Source: Rhodococcus qingshengii (GTDB taxonomy: Bacteria; Actinomycetota; Actinomycetes; Mycobacteriales; Mycobacteriaceae). From it: 64,000 nucleotides of DNA. The DNA lies in the NCBI RefSeq assembly GCF_021025955.1, contig NZ_JAJNCL010000011.1, positions 62,001-126,000 of the forward strand, in the 5' to 3' direction. Below the pieces are notes generated by a model, which was given only the letters and a program-made list of their open reading frames with translations, searched no databases and was not told the origin of the DNA. Positions 10,421 to 20,974 of the stretch are shown here, one piece after another (position 1 is the first letter of the stretch; each line of letters begins with the position of its first letter). The position numbers and the translations under genes were made by a program.

Positions 10421-11932
10421 TCAGCGAGCGGACGGACGGACGATCGGGAACAGGATCGTCTCGCGAATACCGAGGCCGGTCAAAGCCATCAGCAGTCGAT
10501 CGATTCCCATGCCAGTGCCCGTTGTAGGCGGCATGCCCTGTTCCATCGCGGCGAGGAACTCCTCGTCCAGCACCATCGCTTCGTCATCGCCGGCCGACGC
10601 GAGGCGCGCCTGATCGACAAAGCGCTCACGCTGGATGACCGGGTCGACAAGTTCGGAGTAGCCGGTCGCCAACTCGAATCCGCGGATGTACAGGTCCCAC
10701 TTCTCGGTGACACCCTTCTTGCTGCGGTGATCACGGGTCAGGGGCGACGTCTCGACCGGGAAGTCACGGACAAACGTCGGCACGTACAGCTGATCGCCGC
10801 ACTGGTGCTCCCACAGCTCCTCGACGAGCTTGCCGTGGCCGTAACCCTTGTCCTTGGGAACCTCGAGGCCGACCTTCTCCGCCAAAGCGAGAAGCTCGTC
10901 GACCGTCGTATCCGGGGTGACCTCGGTGCCGATGGCCGCCGACAACGACGGGTACATCTCGAGGACCTGCCACTCGCCACTGACGTCGTACTCGGAACCG
11001 TCGGCGAGAGTGAGGACCTGCGTGCCGAATGCTTCCTGCGCAACTTCCTGGACGAGTTCACGAATCATCTTCGCGGAATCGTCGTACGTGCCGTAGGCCT
11101 CGTACGTCTCGAGCATTGCGAACTCGGGCGAGTGGGTGGAGTCGACGCCCTCGTTGCGGAAGTTGCGATTGATCTCGAAGACCTTCTCGATACCGCCGAC
11201 GACGCAACGCTTGAGGAACAGTTCCGGCGCGATACGCAGGTACAGGTCGATGTCGAGAGCGTTCGAATGTGTGACGAACGGACGAGCTGCCGCCCCGCCG
11301 TGCAGCGTCTGCAGCATCGGCGTCTCGACCTCGAGGAAGCCTCGACTCTCGAGCGCATTGCGCAACGCGCGGACAACAGCAACACGCTTGCGGGCGTTGT
11401 CACGAGCCTCGGGGCGAACGATCAGGTCTGCGTAGCGCTGACGCACACGGGACTCTTCGCTCATCTCCTTGTGCGCAACCGGCAGGGGGCGAAGCGACTT
11501 GGATGCGATCTGCCAGGCGTCGGCCATCACACTGAGCTCGCCGCGACGGGAGCTGATTACCTCACCGTGAATGAAGACGAAGTCGCCGAGGTCGACGTCG
11601 GACTTCCAGGCAGCCAGTGCCTCTTCGCCGACGCCGGCGAGGCTGATCATGGCCTGCAGCTGGGTGCCGTCGCCTTCCTGCAGAGTCGCGAAGCACAGCT
11701 TTCCGGTGTTGCGCATGAAGATGACGCGGCCGACGACACCGACCAACACACCAGTCGCCGTGTCCGGCTCGAGTTCCGGGTACTCCGCGCGGATCTGCGC
11801 GAGCGTGTGGGTGCGATCAACCGAAACCGGGTACGCCTCCTGGCCCTGCGCGAGGATCCGTTCACGCTTCTCACGCCGGATACGGAGCTGCTCGGGGGTG
11901 TCGTCGACTGGCTGGGCTTCTACATCACTCAC
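10421..11932 (-). CDS. lysS: Lysyl-tRNA synthetase, class II
   Basis: A 503-residue class II synthetase charging tRNA-Lys. An OB-fold anticodon-binding domain spans roughly residues 40-160. The catalytic core has motif 2 region [18 protein letters not shown] and the motif 3 region [15 protein letters not shown] near the C-terminus. The open frame extends upstream through the DUF1772 gene, but the GTG at 11932 ([11 protein letters not shown]) fits the family length and lies 11 bases after that gene. The Shine-Dalgarno is weak. lsr2 lies downstream on the same strand, separated by the decayed gene. Confidence 0.95.
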   Translation of the reverse strand: MSDVEAQPVDDTPEQLRIRREKRERILAQGQEAYPVSVDRTHTLAQIRAEYPELEPDTATGVLVGVVGRVIFMRNTGKLCFATLQEGDGTQLQAMISLAGVGEEALAAWKSDVDLGDFVFIHGEVISSRRGELSVMADAWQIASKSLRPLPVAHKEMSEESRVRQRYADLIVRPEARDNARKRVAVVRALRNALESRGFLEVETPMLQTLHGGAAARPFVTHSNALDIDLYLRIAPELFLKRCVVGGIEKVFEINRNFRNEGVDSTHSPEFAMLETYEAYGTYDDSAKMIRELVQEVAQEAFGTQVLTLADGSEYDVSGEWQVLEMYPSLSAAIGTEVTPDTTVDELLALAEKVGLEVPKDKGYGHGKLVEELWEHQCGDQLYVPTFVRDFPVETSPLTRDHRSKKGVTEKWDLYIRGFELATGYSELVDPVIQRERFVDQARLASAGDDEAMVLDEEFLAAMEQGMPPTTGTGMGIDRLLMALTGLGIRETILFPIVRPSAR

Positions 11933-11943
11933 GGGGTACAAGA

Positions 11944-12447
11944 CTACTGGGCCGTGTCCACCGCGTTTGTTGCTGGTAGCACCGCGGCCACCGCGAGCAC
12001 GATTCCCGACAGCAAGTACAGCCCGACCCGGACGTGATTCCACATAGTCCAACCAGCCTCGTAGGACGCCCATGCGGCTGCGTCGGTAGTGCTGACCGAG
12101 GCAAACGCGTCGTTGCGGGGGACGTGGTATATCGCGGTCACCGCGAAGGACGCGAGTATCCCGACGCAACCGAAAACAGCAAGGACCCAGCCGTCCGGCC
12201 TGGAGATCGATGCCCAGATTCCAGCGGCGATCGCGGTGAGCGCCGATCCAACCAGCGGCAGCATCAACGCACTGCGCGGCGCTTCGACGTTGATCGCCTG
12301 CATCGACGTGATCGCGGCATGTGCATCCACCGACCGAAGGGCGGGCATCACAAAGGAAGAGAACGCAAACAACGCACCACCGGCGACGAGCGCACCGAGC
12401 GCAGTCATGCCGACCAGCAGCTCCAGAATGATCTCGGATTTCTTCAC
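11944..12447 (-). CDS. DUF1772 family integral membrane protein
   Basis: A 167-residue protein with about four hydrophobic helices (residues roughly 8-32, 60-80, 86-108 and 140-160). The pattern, including the segment [12 protein letters not shown], fits DUF1772, a family that includes anthrone-oxygenase-like proteins. Biochemical role unknown. Its ATG overlaps the stop of the upstream NmrA-like gene (ATGA), so the two are co-translated. lysS follows 11 bases later. Confidence 0.75.
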   Translation of the reverse strand: MKKSEIILELLVGMTALGALVAGGALFAFSSFVMPALRSVDAHAAITSMQAINVEAPRSALMLPLVGSALTAIAAGIWASISRPDGWVLAVFGCVGILASFAVTAIYHVPRNDAFASVSTTDAAAWASYEAGWTMWNHVRVGLYLLSGIVLAVAAVLPATNAVDTAQ

Positions 12448-13277
12448 GACCAGACCCCCGTTCGAGCGGCCTCGGCGGCAAAAGTAGGGAAATCGCGTGC
12501 GGGCCGTCCCAGGACCTCTTCGACCACGCCGGTCACGCTTTGATTCCGTCCGTCGAGAACTTCGGCAAACAGGTACGTCAGTAAGTCCACGACGTCACTC
12601 GGGACGCCGACTTCCGTCATGCTGTCGGAAAATTGTTGCAGTCCAATTCTTTCGAACTCCACCGCGCGACCCGACGCCGTCGAAATCGTGTCCACTGCCT
12701 CCGCGAAAGTGAGCAACCCCGGACCTGTCACCTCGAGGACTCGGCCGAGGAGGTCGGTTCGAGTCAACGCGGCCACCGCCACGTCAGCGAGATCGTCGAC
12801 GTCGATGAACGGCTCCCCCACCCCACCTACCGGAAGTGCCAGGTGGCCTTCTCGAATCGGGTCGAGCAGATACCCTTCGCTGAAATTCTGGGCAAACCAA
12901 CTGGCCCGCACCACAGCCCATTCCAGGTCGCTGTCGGCCAGAACCTGCTCGGCTTTCTGTGCCGCCGGTTCACCCCGTCCGGACAGAAGCACCATGCGAC
13001 GAACCCCTTCGCTGTACGCAAGCTCCGCGAATTCCTCGATGTGGGTGCTCGATTCCGGCACTGCGAGGTCCGGCGCATAGGTCACGTATGCCGCTTCGAC
13101 ACCCGACATCGCGGGCTGCCACGTCGTCTGATCGTTCCAGTCGAAAAGTGTCCCGGATGCTCTCGACGCGATTCGGTTAGGGATTCCCTCCGCCGTCAGC
13201 CTCTGTGCAACGCGCGCACCGGTCTTGCCGGTACCACCGATCACTACCGCCGACTGAATTTCACTTGTTGAAGTCAT
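12444..13277 (-). CDS. NmrA-like NAD(P)-binding protein, atypical SDR
   Basis: About 277 residues with a Rossmann nucleotide-binding motif at the start ([17 protein letters not shown]). The rest follows the NmrA / ergot-alkaloid AgnL4-like branch of atypical SDRs, with [19 protein letters not shown] in the middle and a [13 protein letters not shown] segment. Such proteins are redox sensors or quinone/NADPH oxidoreductases. The start at 13277 is chosen over longer versions because the nucleotide motif normally begins about ten residues in. An AraC regulator is divergently transcribed from 13358 and probably controls this gene and its DUF1772 partner. Confidence 0.8.
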   Translation of the reverse strand: MTSTSEIQSAVVIGGTGKTGARVAQRLTAEGIPNRIASRASGTLFDWNDQTTWQPAMSGVEAAYVTYAPDLAVPESSTHIEEFAELAYSEGVRRMVLLSGRGEPAAQKAEQVLADSDLEWAVVRASWFAQNFSEGYLLDPIREGHLALPVGGVGEPFIDVDDLADVAVAALTRTDLLGRVLEVTGPGLLTFAEAVDTISTASGRAVEFERIGLQQFSDSMTEVGVPSDVVDLLTYLFAEVLDGRNQSVTGVVEEVLGRPARDFPTFAAEAARTGVWS

Positions 13278-13357
13278 GAACTCATTCGACCGCGCGACGG
13301 CAATACGATCCATAGCTGAAGGTCGCAAAAACATACGCCAGCGTCTACCGTCGAAAT

Positions 13358-14317
13358 ATGGATGCATTGTCGATGATGCTGGCCGGGTCTCGAGCGGAAG
13401 GTGCATTTCTGTTGCGCTCGTTGCTCGATCCGCCGTGGTCGTTACGTATCGAGGACCACGCACCCGTCACCGTGCTGATTCTGGTTCGCGGCAGCGCAGT
13501 CGTCGTCTCCGACACCGGCCAGACCGAGAATCTCGAGGCCGGCGACGTGGCACTTCTGCGGGGTCCGGATCCGTATACGGTCGCCGATCAGCCCGGCACC
13601 CCGGTTCACGTACTCATCGACGAGGCGCAGAACTGCGCCGCGGTCGACGGCTCACCGCTCGAGCACATGTCAGTGCTCGGGGTTCGCACGTGGGGCAACT
13701 CGGCGAGCGGCGAAACCGTCATGCTCACGGGCACATACCGTTTGGACTCCTACGTCAGCCGCCAGATCCTCGACAGCCTGACAACCGTCGCGGTGGTCCG
13801 ACGCAGCATCGAAACTGCGCCGATGACAAACCTCCTGGAACAACAGATCGCCTCCGATGGGCCAGGGCAGGAGGTGTTGTTGGACCGACTCCTGGACCTT
13901 GTCCTGATCTCGGCGGTCCGTGCGTGGTTCGCCGAGAATCCGGATCGATCACCGCGATGGATCAAGGCATACGAGGATCCCGTCATCGGGCATGCCTTGC
14001 GGCTCATACACAATCGGCCCGAACATCCCTGGACGGTCGCGAGTTTGGCCCAGGAAGCCGGCAGTTCGCGAGCAGCTTTCGCTCGCCGGTTCACCAACCT
14101 CATGGGCATCGGGCCGGTTGGTTATCTGACTGAATGGCGCATGTCCGTGGCCGCGGATCTGCTCGCAGACCCGGCACGAACGGTGTCGTCGATCGCCCGA
14201 GAAGTCGGTTACTCGAGCCCCTTCGCCCTCACGACGGCCTTCACCCGCCATCACGGAGTGAGTCCGAAGATCTATCGCCAGACCTGCTGTGCGCCTTTGT
14301 TAACCGCCCGCGGTTAA
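13358..14317 (+). CDS. AraC family transcriptional regulator with cupin sensor
   Basis: A 319-residue regulator. An N-terminal AraC-type cupin domain (about residues 10-180) precedes two helix-turn-helix motifs at the C-terminus: WTVASLAQEAGSSRAAFARR and TVSSIAREVGYSSPFALTTA. This arrangement is common in cytoplasmic regulators that sense reactive small molecules. It is divergent from the NmrA-like/DUF1772 operon with an 80-base spacer, so that operon is the likely target. Its last codons lie inside a 46-bp palindrome. Confidence 0.88.
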   Translation: MDALSMMLAGSRAEGAFLLRSLLDPPWSLRIEDHAPVTVLILVRGSAVVVSDTGQTENLEAGDVALLRGPDPYTVADQPGTPVHVLIDEAQNCAAVDGSPLEHMSVLGVRTWGNSASGETVMLTGTYRLDSYVSRQILDSLTTVAVVRRSIETAPMTNLLEQQIASDGPGQEVLLDRLLDLVLISAVRAWFAENPDRSPRWIKAYEDPVIGHALRLIHNRPEHPWTVASLAQEAGSSRAAFARRFTNLMGIGPVGYLTEWRMSVAADLLADPARTVSSIAREVGYSSPFALTTAFTRHHGVSPKIYRQTCCAPLLTARG

Positions 14318-14331
14318 CAAAGGCGCACAGC
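14286..14331. terminator. 46-bp near-perfect palindrome between convergent genes
   Basis: Two 22-base arms (GCTGTGCGCCTTTGTTAACCGC and its exact complement) flank a 2-base centre. It overlaps the 3' end of the AraC gene and stops 8 bases before the rhodanese stop. A bidirectional terminator is the simplest role, although there is no T tract. Confidence 0.6.
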
Positions 14332-14338
14332 AAACGGG

Positions 14339-14761
14339 TCAGTGAGCGGAAACAGCCGCCAACTCGCGGGAGCAATGACGAACTCCGCTGAGCGCACCGA
14401 GCAGGCCGGCCGCCTTGATCGCCTGGTACCCGCCCACCAGATCGGTGGCCTTGTGCAGGCCGAGCTGCTGCAACGACGCTGCGGCCAGGCTCGAGGTGTA
14501 GCCCTCAGAGCAGACGATCACCCACTCGACGTCGTGGTCGGTGGCCAACGCGAGGTGTGCGCTGCTGGTGGGGTCGAGTCGCCACTCGAGAACGTTCCGC
14601 TCGATCGCGAGTGCGCCGGGAAGAGTTCCCTCGATGGCGCGCTGCGCCTGCGGGCGAATGTCGACGAAGATTGCTCCGCGGTGAAAAGCTTCTGTGAGCT
14701 GGAAGACGTACATGCGATCGATCTGTGCGCGAGCGTCGTCGAGCATTTGGTCGATGGTCAT
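14339..14761 (-). CDS. Rhodanese-like domain protein
   Basis: A 140-residue single rhodanese domain. FVDIRPQAQRAIEGTLPGALAIER is typical of the fold. The active-site loop reads CSEGYTSSLAA, with the persulfide-forming cysteine in place, so sulfurtransferase activity is expected. The start overlaps the stop of the upstream cysteine dioxygenase gene (ATGA), tying the protein to cysteine sulfur oxidation, probably handling sulfane sulfur or sulfite derived from that pathway. Confidence 0.88.
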   Translation of the reverse strand: MTIDQMLDDARAQIDRMYVFQLTEAFHRGAIFVDIRPQAQRAIEGTLPGALAIERNVLEWRLDPTSSAHLALATDHDVEWVIVCSEGYTSSLAAASLQQLGLHKATDLVGGYQAIKAAGLLGALSGVRHCSRELAAVSAH

Positions 14762-15399
14762 TTGGTGCCCCCCTCGGGCAGGTCGGTCAGCTCGGTACGG
14801 GTGCGACGAAGAGTCCGGTGATCCGTCACTTCGTAGAAGGACATTGCCGTCAGCGGCGGCGAGTAGGCATGAACACTCAGAGTCGGTGCATCCGAGCTGA
14901 TTTCGACCGGAGCACCAGGAGCATCCGTCGAACGCACGACGTCGTGAACCCACCCGAGCGGGAACGAAGCCTGATCGCCGGCGTCGAGCTGGCGTTCCAC
15001 CAGGGCGTCACCTGCCCAACGGAATTCGGTGAGCGAACCACTGAGGACGGTCAATGCGCCGAACGAGCCTGCGTGGTCGTGCAATTCGGTGTTGCGTTCG
15101 GGCACCCAGCTGATGAGCCACACATCGACGTCATCGTCCGCATGCAAGCGGGTGGACCAACGATCGAGCGTCGGGAAGGCGTCGGGGATGAGGTGATCGA
15201 AACGGCCGTCGAGCACGCCGTTCGCTCCCTCGTCGGTCAGTCGCAGCAAATCGGCCGGGCGAAGGCGGGTAGGCAACGACGCACCGCTCGGACGGCGTCC
15301 GGAGGGCCCGCGATTGATGCCACGACCTGCGGAAACACCACGGTCAGCGGTAAGAGTCGGGGCCAAAACAGAGAGATCTGCAGAATATGTGGATAGCAC
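14758..15399 (-). CDS. Cysteine dioxygenase family protein
   Basis: A 213-residue cupin of the thiol dioxygenase family, which adds O2 to cysteine (or a related thiol) to give a sulfinic acid. The iron-binding region WVPERNTELHDHAGSFG supplies two histidines and the C-terminal GWVHDVV the third. The first ~25 residues are low in recognisable family sequence, so the start is uncertain. Translationally coupled to the rhodanese downstream. The 138-base gap to coaX holds no gene. Confidence 0.85.
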   Translation of the reverse strand: MLSTYSADLSVLAPTLTADRGVSAGRGINRGPSGRRPSGASLPTRLRPADLLRLTDEGANGVLDGRFDHLIPDAFPTLDRWSTRLHADDDVDVWLISWVPERNTELHDHAGSFGALTVLSGSLTEFRWAGDALVERQLDAGDQASFPLGWVHDVVRSTDAPGAPVEISSDAPTLSVHAYSPPLTAMSFYEVTDHRTLRRTRTELTDLPEGGTK

Positions 15400-15537
15400 G
15401 AGCTAGCTCCAAGGAGTGTGAATTGGTCAAGGCAGCGGTCAGCCTCGACAACACTCCTGAGCACCCATGCAGCGATTCACGAGCACCATTGTGGCATAAC
15501 TTTCGCGATCGCGAAACTGCTGGAACATGACCATCGA

Positions 15538-16353
15538 TCAGGCGACCGGTCGTCGACCTGATCCGCGACGCGCCTGATTGCGCTCGAAGACCAACCTGAG
15601 CCCTTCGAGTGTGAGGTCTCGTTCGAAGTGATCGATGGTGTCGGATTCGGGGATGATCAGCGGTGCACTGTCCCCGGTTGCGATCACGGAGACATCGTCA
15701 CCACCGAACTCGGGCAGTTCGTCGCGTACGCGGTTGACCAGTCCGTCCACGAGGCCCGCAAAGCCGAATACCGCGCCGGACTGCATGCATTCGACGGTGT
15801 TCTTCCCGACCACCGAACGCGGACGCACCAATTCGACCTTGCGCAAAGCAGCAGACTGCGACGCCAAGGCGTCGGTCGAGATCTCGAGCCCAGGCGCGAT
15901 ACAGCCGCCCAGAAACTCACCCTTGGCGGAAACGACGTCGACGCAGGTCGACGTGCCGAAGTCCACGACGATGCACGGACCCTCGTAAAGATGGTGCGCG
16001 GCAAGGCTGTTGACGATCCGGTCGGCTCCGACTTCTTTGGGGTTGTCCACCAGCAGTGGCACCCCGGTGCGCACGCCCGGCTCGACCACGACATGGGGAA
16101 CATGACCCCAGTACCGCTCGAGCATGACGCGGATCTCACGCAAGACGGACGGCACCGTCGACAGCGCGGCGACGCCGGCGATCTGATCGACATGAGTACC
16201 CAACAGCCCACGGAAGGTCAACGCCAACTCATCGGCAGTCATCCGAGGGTCGGTTCGCATTCGCCAGTCCTGCAATAGCTTCGAATGCTCACCAGTTCCG
16301 GAAAACAGACCGAGAACAATATTGGTGTTCCGCACGTCGACCGTGAGCAGCAT
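15538..16353 (-). CDS. coaX: Type III pantothenate kinase
   Basis: A 271-residue ASKHA-fold kinase that phosphorylates pantothenate, the first step of CoA synthesis. The phosphate-binding motif at the N-terminus is [10 protein letters not shown]; the usual Gly is Arg, as I recall in related mycolata. The segments GADRIVN and [11 protein letters not shown] are intact. It lies 4 bases after panD, in a panC-panD-coaX run that makes and activates pantothenate. Confidence 0.95.
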   Translation of the reverse strand: MLLTVDVRNTNIVLGLFSGTGEHSKLLQDWRMRTDPRMTADELALTFRGLLGTHVDQIAGVAALSTVPSVLREIRVMLERYWGHVPHVVVEPGVRTGVPLLVDNPKEVGADRIVNSLAAHHLYEGPCIVVDFGTSTCVDVVSAKGEFLGGCIAPGLEISTDALASQSAALRKVELVRPRSVVGKNTVECMQSGAVFGFAGLVDGLVNRVRDELPEFGGDDVSVIATGDSAPLIIPESDTIDHFERDLTLEGLRLVFERNQARRGSGRRPVA

Positions 16354-16356
16354 GGA

Positions 16357-16803
16357 TTACACCAGGCTGGATTCGCGCGAGGCCTCGAGTGTCGACAGCA
16401 TGCGCGGGGTGATCAGACCCGAACCCTCCGGCGCGTGAGCCGGGTCGGAGCCGAGTTCGATCTGCTTGTTGTCGGCATCGACGAAGACGACGCGCGGGGA
16501 GTACTCCTTGACTTCCTGCTCGTTCATCACCCCGTAGGCGATGAGGATGACCAGGTCGCCCGGCTTGACCAGATGCGCTGCCGCACCGTTGATTCCGATG
16601 ACACCAGTTCCGCGCTCGCCGGCGATGACGTACGTCTCGAGACGCGCACCGTTGTCGATGTCGACGATGCACACCTGTTCTCCTTCGAGGAGGTCTGCTG
16701 CGTCCATCAGATCCTGGTCGACGGTGACGGAGCCGACGTAATGCAGGTCGGCGTGAGTCACGGTGGCGCGGTGGATCTTCGACTTCATCATTGTGCGAAA
16801 CAT
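16357..16803 (-). CDS. panD: Aspartate 1-decarboxylase
   Basis: A 148-residue pyruvoyl enzyme making beta-alanine from aspartate. The autocatalytic cleavage site Gly-Ser is at residues 24-25 (HYVGSVTVD), which would generate the pyruvoyl group. The N-terminus [15 protein letters not shown] and the [10 protein letters not shown] region are conserved. The C-terminal tail after about residue 120 is longer than in enteric PanD, as usual in mycolata. Between panC and coaX. Confidence 0.96.
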   Translation of the reverse strand: MFRTMMKSKIHRATVTHADLHYVGSVTVDQDLMDAADLLEGEQVCIVDIDNGARLETYVIAGERGTGVIGINGAAAHLVKPGDLVILIAYGVMNEQEVKEYSPRVVFVDADNKQIELGSDPAHAPEGSGLITPRMLSTLEASRESSLV

Positions 16804-16830
16804 ATCCAGGTCCTTACTCGTGAAAAGTGC

Positions 16831-17772
16831 TCAGTGAGACAGCAGGTCGTCGATGGCGTCGGCAGATGGATCGGTGTCACGCTCGAGGAAGCCGGTTCCC
16901 ACGGCGACACCGACATTGTCGATCAAGCGGGTGGTTCCGAGCTTGGCGGCCACCAACAGTCGGCCATCACCTCGCTCGGGCGCTGGGCCCAGATCGACGC
17001 CCCGAACCTCGAGGTAGTCGACCTCGATTTCCGGAACAGCTGCCAGGACAGCGCGTGCGGTTTCCAGAATTGCTTCCGCTCCCCCGGCCGCCGCGTGTGC
17101 ACCGGCGATCAGAGCTGCGGACAGCGCGACCGCTGCGGTGCGCTGGCTCTCGTCGAGGTAGCGATTGCGAGAGGACAACGCAAGGCCGTCGAACTCGCGG
17201 ACGGTCGGAACTCCGATGATCTGTACGTCGAAATTGAGATCCCACACCATCTGACGGATGAGCGTCAGCTGCTGGTAGTCCTTCTCACCGAAGTACGCGT
17301 GATTGGGTGCCGCGATCTGCAGCAACTTCGCCACAACGGTCAGCATTCCCGCGAAGTGCGTCGGGCGCGCGCCGCCTTCGAGTTCGCTACCCAACGGACC
17401 CGGCACGATGGTGGTGCGCTGGCCCCGCGGGTACATCGTCTTGGCGCTCGGCGCGAACACCAATTCGACGCCCTCGGCGCGCAGCAGGTCGAGATCGGCA
17501 TCGAGAGTGCGCGGGTACGCGTCCAGGTCTTCGCCGGCACCGAACTGAAGCGGGTTCACGAAGATGGAAACGATCACGACGGCGCCCGTGACCTTGGCCT
17601 GACGAACCAGTTCGATGTGGCCCGCATGCAGCGCACCCATCGTCGGAACGAGAGCCACCTGACGCCCGACTCCACGCAGTGCCCGCGAGACGCGCCGAAG
17701 CTTGTCCGGATCGTGGTGCACCGTCAGTTCGCCGCGCTTGTATCCGCCCTGCAAATCACTCACGACGGTCAC
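16831..17772 (-). CDS. panC: Pantothenate synthetase (pantoate-beta-alanine ligase)
   Basis: A 313-residue ligase joining pantoate and beta-alanine with [21 protein letters not shown] carries the HxGH nucleotide motif of the class, and FGEKDYQQL and the region ALSSRNRYL are conserved. Its 5' end overlaps the DUF2520 gene by 17 bases. It supplies the substrate for coaX two genes downstream. Confidence 0.96.
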   Translation of the reverse strand: MTVVSDLQGGYKRGELTVHHDPDKLRRVSRALRGVGRQVALVPTMGALHAGHIELVRQAKVTGAVVIVSIFVNPLQFGAGEDLDAYPRTLDADLDLLRAEGVELVFAPSAKTMYPRGQRTTIVPGPLGSELEGGARPTHFAGMLTVVAKLLQIAAPNHAYFGEKDYQQLTLIRQMVWDLNFDVQIIGVPTVREFDGLALSSRNRYLDESQRTAAVALSAALIAGAHAAAGGAEAILETARAVLAAVPEIEVDYLEVRGVDLGPAPERGDGRLLVAAKLGTTRLIDNVGVAVGTGFLERDTDPSADAIDDLLSH

Positions 17773-18697
17773 CTCCCGTTTCAGTCAAGATGTCGAACAA
17801 TTCGGTGGGGGCGCCCACCCGCTGGGCCGATCGCAAGGACATCGCTCGATAGCCGGCAGCGAGCTCCGGATCCAGTTCTGTCAGTACGCGCAAATGTGTG
17901 TCGACGGCAGCGGCATCGCCGCGTGCCACCGGACCGGTCAACGCCGAGGGACCACGTCGTAGTGCGTTGTCCAAGGCCGCCGACAGCAGCGGCTGCAGGA
18001 CACGCTCGGCCACTCCACCCGGATCTCCGTCGACCAACTGCTGACCGAGCAGCTCGTCACCTTGCAACGACGCTCGCAGCGCCTCGACGGCGTCGACCAC
18101 GAGCGTGACCAGGTGATTACTGCCGTGAGCCAGTGCGGCGTGGTAGAGCGCGCGGTTCTCCTCGCGCACTCGGACGGGCTCGCCGCCGATCTCGAGGACC
18201 AGTGACTGCGCGATCGCGTAACCGATGTCGTCGGCAGCAGTGATTCCGAAGCATGCCGACGACAGCCGTGCGGTGTCCTCGTCGTGACCGGTGAACGTCA
18301 TCGCTGGATGGATTGCCAAGGGCAGCGCGCCCAGTTCGGTGAGCGGAGTCAGGATCGCGATGCCGTTGGCACCTGACGTGTGGGCGACGAGTGTGCCCGG
18401 CTTGACGGCTTGGGTGGCCGCGAGACCTCGCACAAGATCCGCAAGCTGGTCGTCAGGAACGGCAAGAATCAGCAGTTCGGAGCGAGCTGCGACGTCGGCA
18501 GCCGGAAGAATTTCGGTATCGGGAAGCCGCTTCACAGCGCGGGCGACCGAGGCACTGGAGACGGCGGAACAAGCGCTGACAACATGACCGGCTCGCTCCA
18601 ATGCGGCACCGACAGCTGTTCCGACCCGGCCTGCGGAGACAATTCCTACCGTCAATCGCGCAGGTGCAGGTCCATTAGTGATCCCGAAGGAAGTCAC
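17756..18697 (-). CDS. Rossmann-fold / DUF2520 protein
   Basis: A 313-residue two-domain protein. The N-terminus has a dinucleotide-binding motif ([21 protein letters not shown]) and [17 protein letters not shown], resembling F420- or NADP-dependent dehydrogenases. The helical C-terminal half fits DUF2520 ([12 protein letters not shown]). It corresponds by position to Rv3603c. The location directly before panC suggests a link with pantothenate synthesis, such as a ketopantoate-type reduction, but this is unproven. Confidence 0.8.
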   Translation of the reverse strand: MTSFGITNGPAPARLTVGIVSAGRVGTAVGAALERAGHVVSACSAVSSASVARAVKRLPDTEILPAADVAARSELLILAVPDDQLADLVRGLAATQAVKPGTLVAHTSGANGIAILTPLTELGALPLAIHPAMTFTGHDEDTARLSSACFGITAADDIGYAIAQSLVLEIGGEPVRVREENRALYHAALAHGSNHLVTLVVDAVEALRASLQGDELLGQQLVDGDPGGVAERVLQPLLSAALDNALRRGPSALTGPVARGDAAAVDTHLRVLTELDPELAAGYRAMSLRSAQRVGAPTELFDILTETGGDRRE

Positions 18698-18807
18698 CGG
18701 ATTCCTCTCGTTCGTTCCAGTCCCGCTCGGCGGGTACCAGACGTTCTGGGTCCGAGGATATCCTTCGCCCGAACCGTCATGCCATGGCCGGGCGAGTGAT
18801 CTGCGAC

Positions 18808-19917
18808 TCAGTCCTCTCGGCGACGACGTCGACCGGAGCCTTCGGACGGGTTGGTCGAACTCAGATTTGCCATTATTTCGGCGACGGTCAATCCGTTGGA
18901 ATGAGCACCACTCGCGGCATCCTCCGGGGCAGCACGACGACGACGGCGCGGCTCTGCGTCGGACTCAGCGGCGGGTTCAGGTTCTGTTTCCGCAACAATC
19001 TCGGGAACTACCTCGGGCACCTCTTCGACGACGGCGTCTTCGATGACGGCGTCCTCGATGTTCGGGGCCTGGGCGGGAGCCTTGATTTCAGGCTCGACCG
19101 GCGCGACCGGCTCCGGATCCTTCTCCACCGGAACATCTTTCGCCGTTCGTGTCGGCGTGGAACCCACAGAACTCACCGGAGAACTCTTCGGAGCCTGGTT
19201 CCGGGTCTGATCCCGGGGCTTCTGCGCCTCTTGAGACTTCTGGGTCGGCACGACGCGCGGCGCCACGAAGCTGCTGTCGCGCCACGACGTCTCGGCGAAC
19301 ACGACGGTTGTCTCGGCGGTCACCGGATCGTCGTTGGGCGAAGCCAACCCGCCGACGTTCGGTGCCGGTTGGCTGGGCCCGCTCTGGCCGGCGCCGGGAA
19401 CGTACAGTCCCGACGGTGCCGGCTGGTACGCACCGTACGAACTGCCGCCAAGTTCCGGTACTCGCGTCGAATCGGTCTTGAGCGCGGTCTGTTCGGGCAG
19501 AAGTCCACCTTCGAAAAGCGCTTCGAGGTTTCGGCGCAGCGCGACCAATTCGGCGCGCAGCCCGGCCAGTTCCTCCGCGTCCGCGGTCACCTCACGTCGC
19601 ACGCGGCCTTCGACGCTCAGTTCGTACTCGCGTCGAGCAGAAATTTCACGTTCGAGCTGCAGTTCGTACACGGTCTGCAGATCGGCAACCTTGGCTTTGT
19701 CCAGTGCCGACTCTCGCCGATACTTGGTCATGGCGATAGCGCCGAGGGTGGCTGCCCACAGAGCGACGACCAGTCCCACCCGAAGAAGCTGAACGCTGTT
19801 GCTGAAGATCAAAAACAGCGAAGCAATGACAGCAAGTGCCAGAAGAGCAGCAATGATCATCTGGCTCGCGCTGCGCTTGCTTCGGCGCGCAGACTTCGAT
19901 CGACCAGAATTTGTCAT
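18808..19917 (-). CDS. DUF6779-type membrane protein with acidic, Pro/Ala-rich tail
   Basis: About 369 residues. A basic N-terminus (SGRSKSARRSKRSASQ) is followed by two close transmembrane helices (about residues 18-38 and 45-65). A coiled-coil-like, charged stretch (LQTVYELQLEREISARREYELSVEGRV as two halves) comes next, then a long low-complexity tail rich in Pro, Glu, Ala and Val. It occupies the position of Rv3604c. The ATG at 19917 is chosen; a GTG at 19953 is possible. Role unknown. Confidence 0.7.
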   Translation of the reverse strand: MTNSGRSKSARRSKRSASQMIIAALLALAVIASLFLIFSNSVQLLRVGLVVALWAATLGAIAMTKYRRESALDKAKVADLQTVYELQLEREISARREYELSVEGRVRREVTADAEELAGLRAELVALRRNLEALFEGGLLPEQTALKTDSTRVPELGGSSYGAYQPAPSGLYVPGAGQSGPSQPAPNVGGLASPNDDPVTAETTVVFAETSWRDSSFVAPRVVPTQKSQEAQKPRDQTRNQAPKSSPVSSVGSTPTRTAKDVPVEKDPEPVAPVEPEIKAPAQAPNIEDAVIEDAVVEEVPEVVPEIVAETEPEPAAESDAEPRRRRRAAPEDAASGAHSNGLTVAEIMANLSSTNPSEGSGRRRRRED

Positions 19918-19985
19918 GGTTGCCAGGGTACTTGCCGAGACCGGGGTCGCCACGTACCTCGGTGGGTGATTTGCCGACCAGGCTG

Positions 19986-20474
19986 TCAGTGCGCCGGCTC
20001 GTCAGGTGTATCTTCCGGCGTCTTGCAACAATGTTCGAGCCACAGAGCTGCCGCTACCAGCGCAATTGCGGCGCCCAACCCCACCCACGCGCCCGGCGTG
20101 TCGGAGGCCGCGGCCTGCAGAACCGAGCGCTGTGGGATGAGATACACCAGCACTCCAACCCAGACACCCACGGTAGCTGAACCGACCAAAGCGGATGCTT
20201 TTGCCAATGCCAGCGCGCGGGCGGCAGTGATCGGATGGAGCTGTCTGAGCCCGTCGCCGACCTGACGATTCTTGACGCGCGCACGAATGACAAAAGCGAA
20301 GACGGCTTCGGCAACGGCAACGAAGTACAACGACGCTCCCGCATAAACAGGGATGGGTGGCATCGAACCGTAGAACACGCGAATCAGAATCCAGGTGGCC
20401 ACGGCCGCAACCGCGGCCAGAACCGCGAGTTCACTGATCCGGGTCGGCTTCAATCCCTTGTCTTGTTCGGTCAC
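19986..20474 (-). CDS. DUF3180 family membrane protein
   Basis: A 162-residue protein with four predicted transmembrane helices (approximately residues 15-35, 40-62, 92-112 and 128-146). It sits downstream of folK with an ATGA overlap, the same position as Rv3605c, which supports the DUF3180 call. No catalytic motif is visible. Conserved linkage with folate genes suggests co-regulation rather than a proven role in folate synthesis. Confidence 0.75.
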   Translation of the reverse strand: MTEQDKGLKPTRISELAVLAAVAAVATWILIRVFYGSMPPIPVYAGASLYFVAVAEAVFAFVIRARVKNRQVGDGLRQLHPITAARALALAKASALVGSATVGVWVGVLVYLIPQRSVLQAAASDTPGAWVGLGAAIALVAAALWLEHCCKTPEDTPDEPAH

Positions 20475-20974
20475 CGCGCAAGCACCACATCGGTAGTGCG
20501 CACACCTTCACGTTCGCTGCGACCGAGGCCGTCCAGAATTTCTGCCACCGACAACTTCCGACCGTCGACGATCAGCGTCGCATCAGGCTCGACGTCCAGC
20601 CAGGGAACGAGCACGAAGGCACGAAGATGAGCCCGGGGGTGCGGAAGTGTGAGTTCAGGATCGGAACTGACGACGCCTTCGCAGTCGACCACGTCCACGT
20701 CCAGGCTCCGGGGTCCCCAACGCTGTTCGCGCACCCGGTCGGCGGCTTCCTCGAGAGCTTGCGAACGGCGAAGCCATTCAGCGCTGTCGGCCTCGGGGTC
20801 GTCGACCACCACCACCACGTTGTAGAAATCCTGTTGCTCGACGCCACCCCACGGCGCCGTCGAGTAGACCGGTGAGACAGCAACGACGGCGCTGCCCAAC
20901 CCGTCGACAACGGACTGCAGGTGAGCCACGCTGTCGCCGATGTTGGAACCAATCGACAGAACAGCGCGCGTCAT
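20471..20974 (-). CDS. folK: 2-amino-4-hydroxy-6-hydroxymethyldihydropteridine pyrophosphokinase
   Basis: A 167-residue HPPK that transfers pyrophosphate from ATP to the pterin alcohol before DHPS. The start [11 protein letters not shown], the ATP/Mg region [12 protein letters not shown] and [15 protein letters not shown] are the family signature. It overlaps folB upstream and the DUF3180 gene downstream by 4 bases at each end, so the run is translationally coupled. Confidence 0.95.
   Translation of the reverse strand: MTRAVLSIGSNIGDSVAHLQSVVDGLGSAVVAVSPVYSTAPWGGVEQQDFYNVVVVVDDPEADSAEWLRRSQALEEAADRVREQRWGPRSLDVDVVDCEGVVSSDPELTLPHPRAHLRAFVLVPWLDVEPDATLIVDGRKLSVAEILDGLGRSEREGVRTTDVVLAR

Noticed and set aside
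10391..12037. A 548-codon plus-strand frame opposite lysS
   Set aside because: Shadow of lysS; Val/Leu/Asp-rich artefact composition.
16285..18108. A 607-codon plus-strand frame opposite panC, panD and DUF2520
   Set aside because: Antisense shadow of three well-supported genes with no recognisable protein features.
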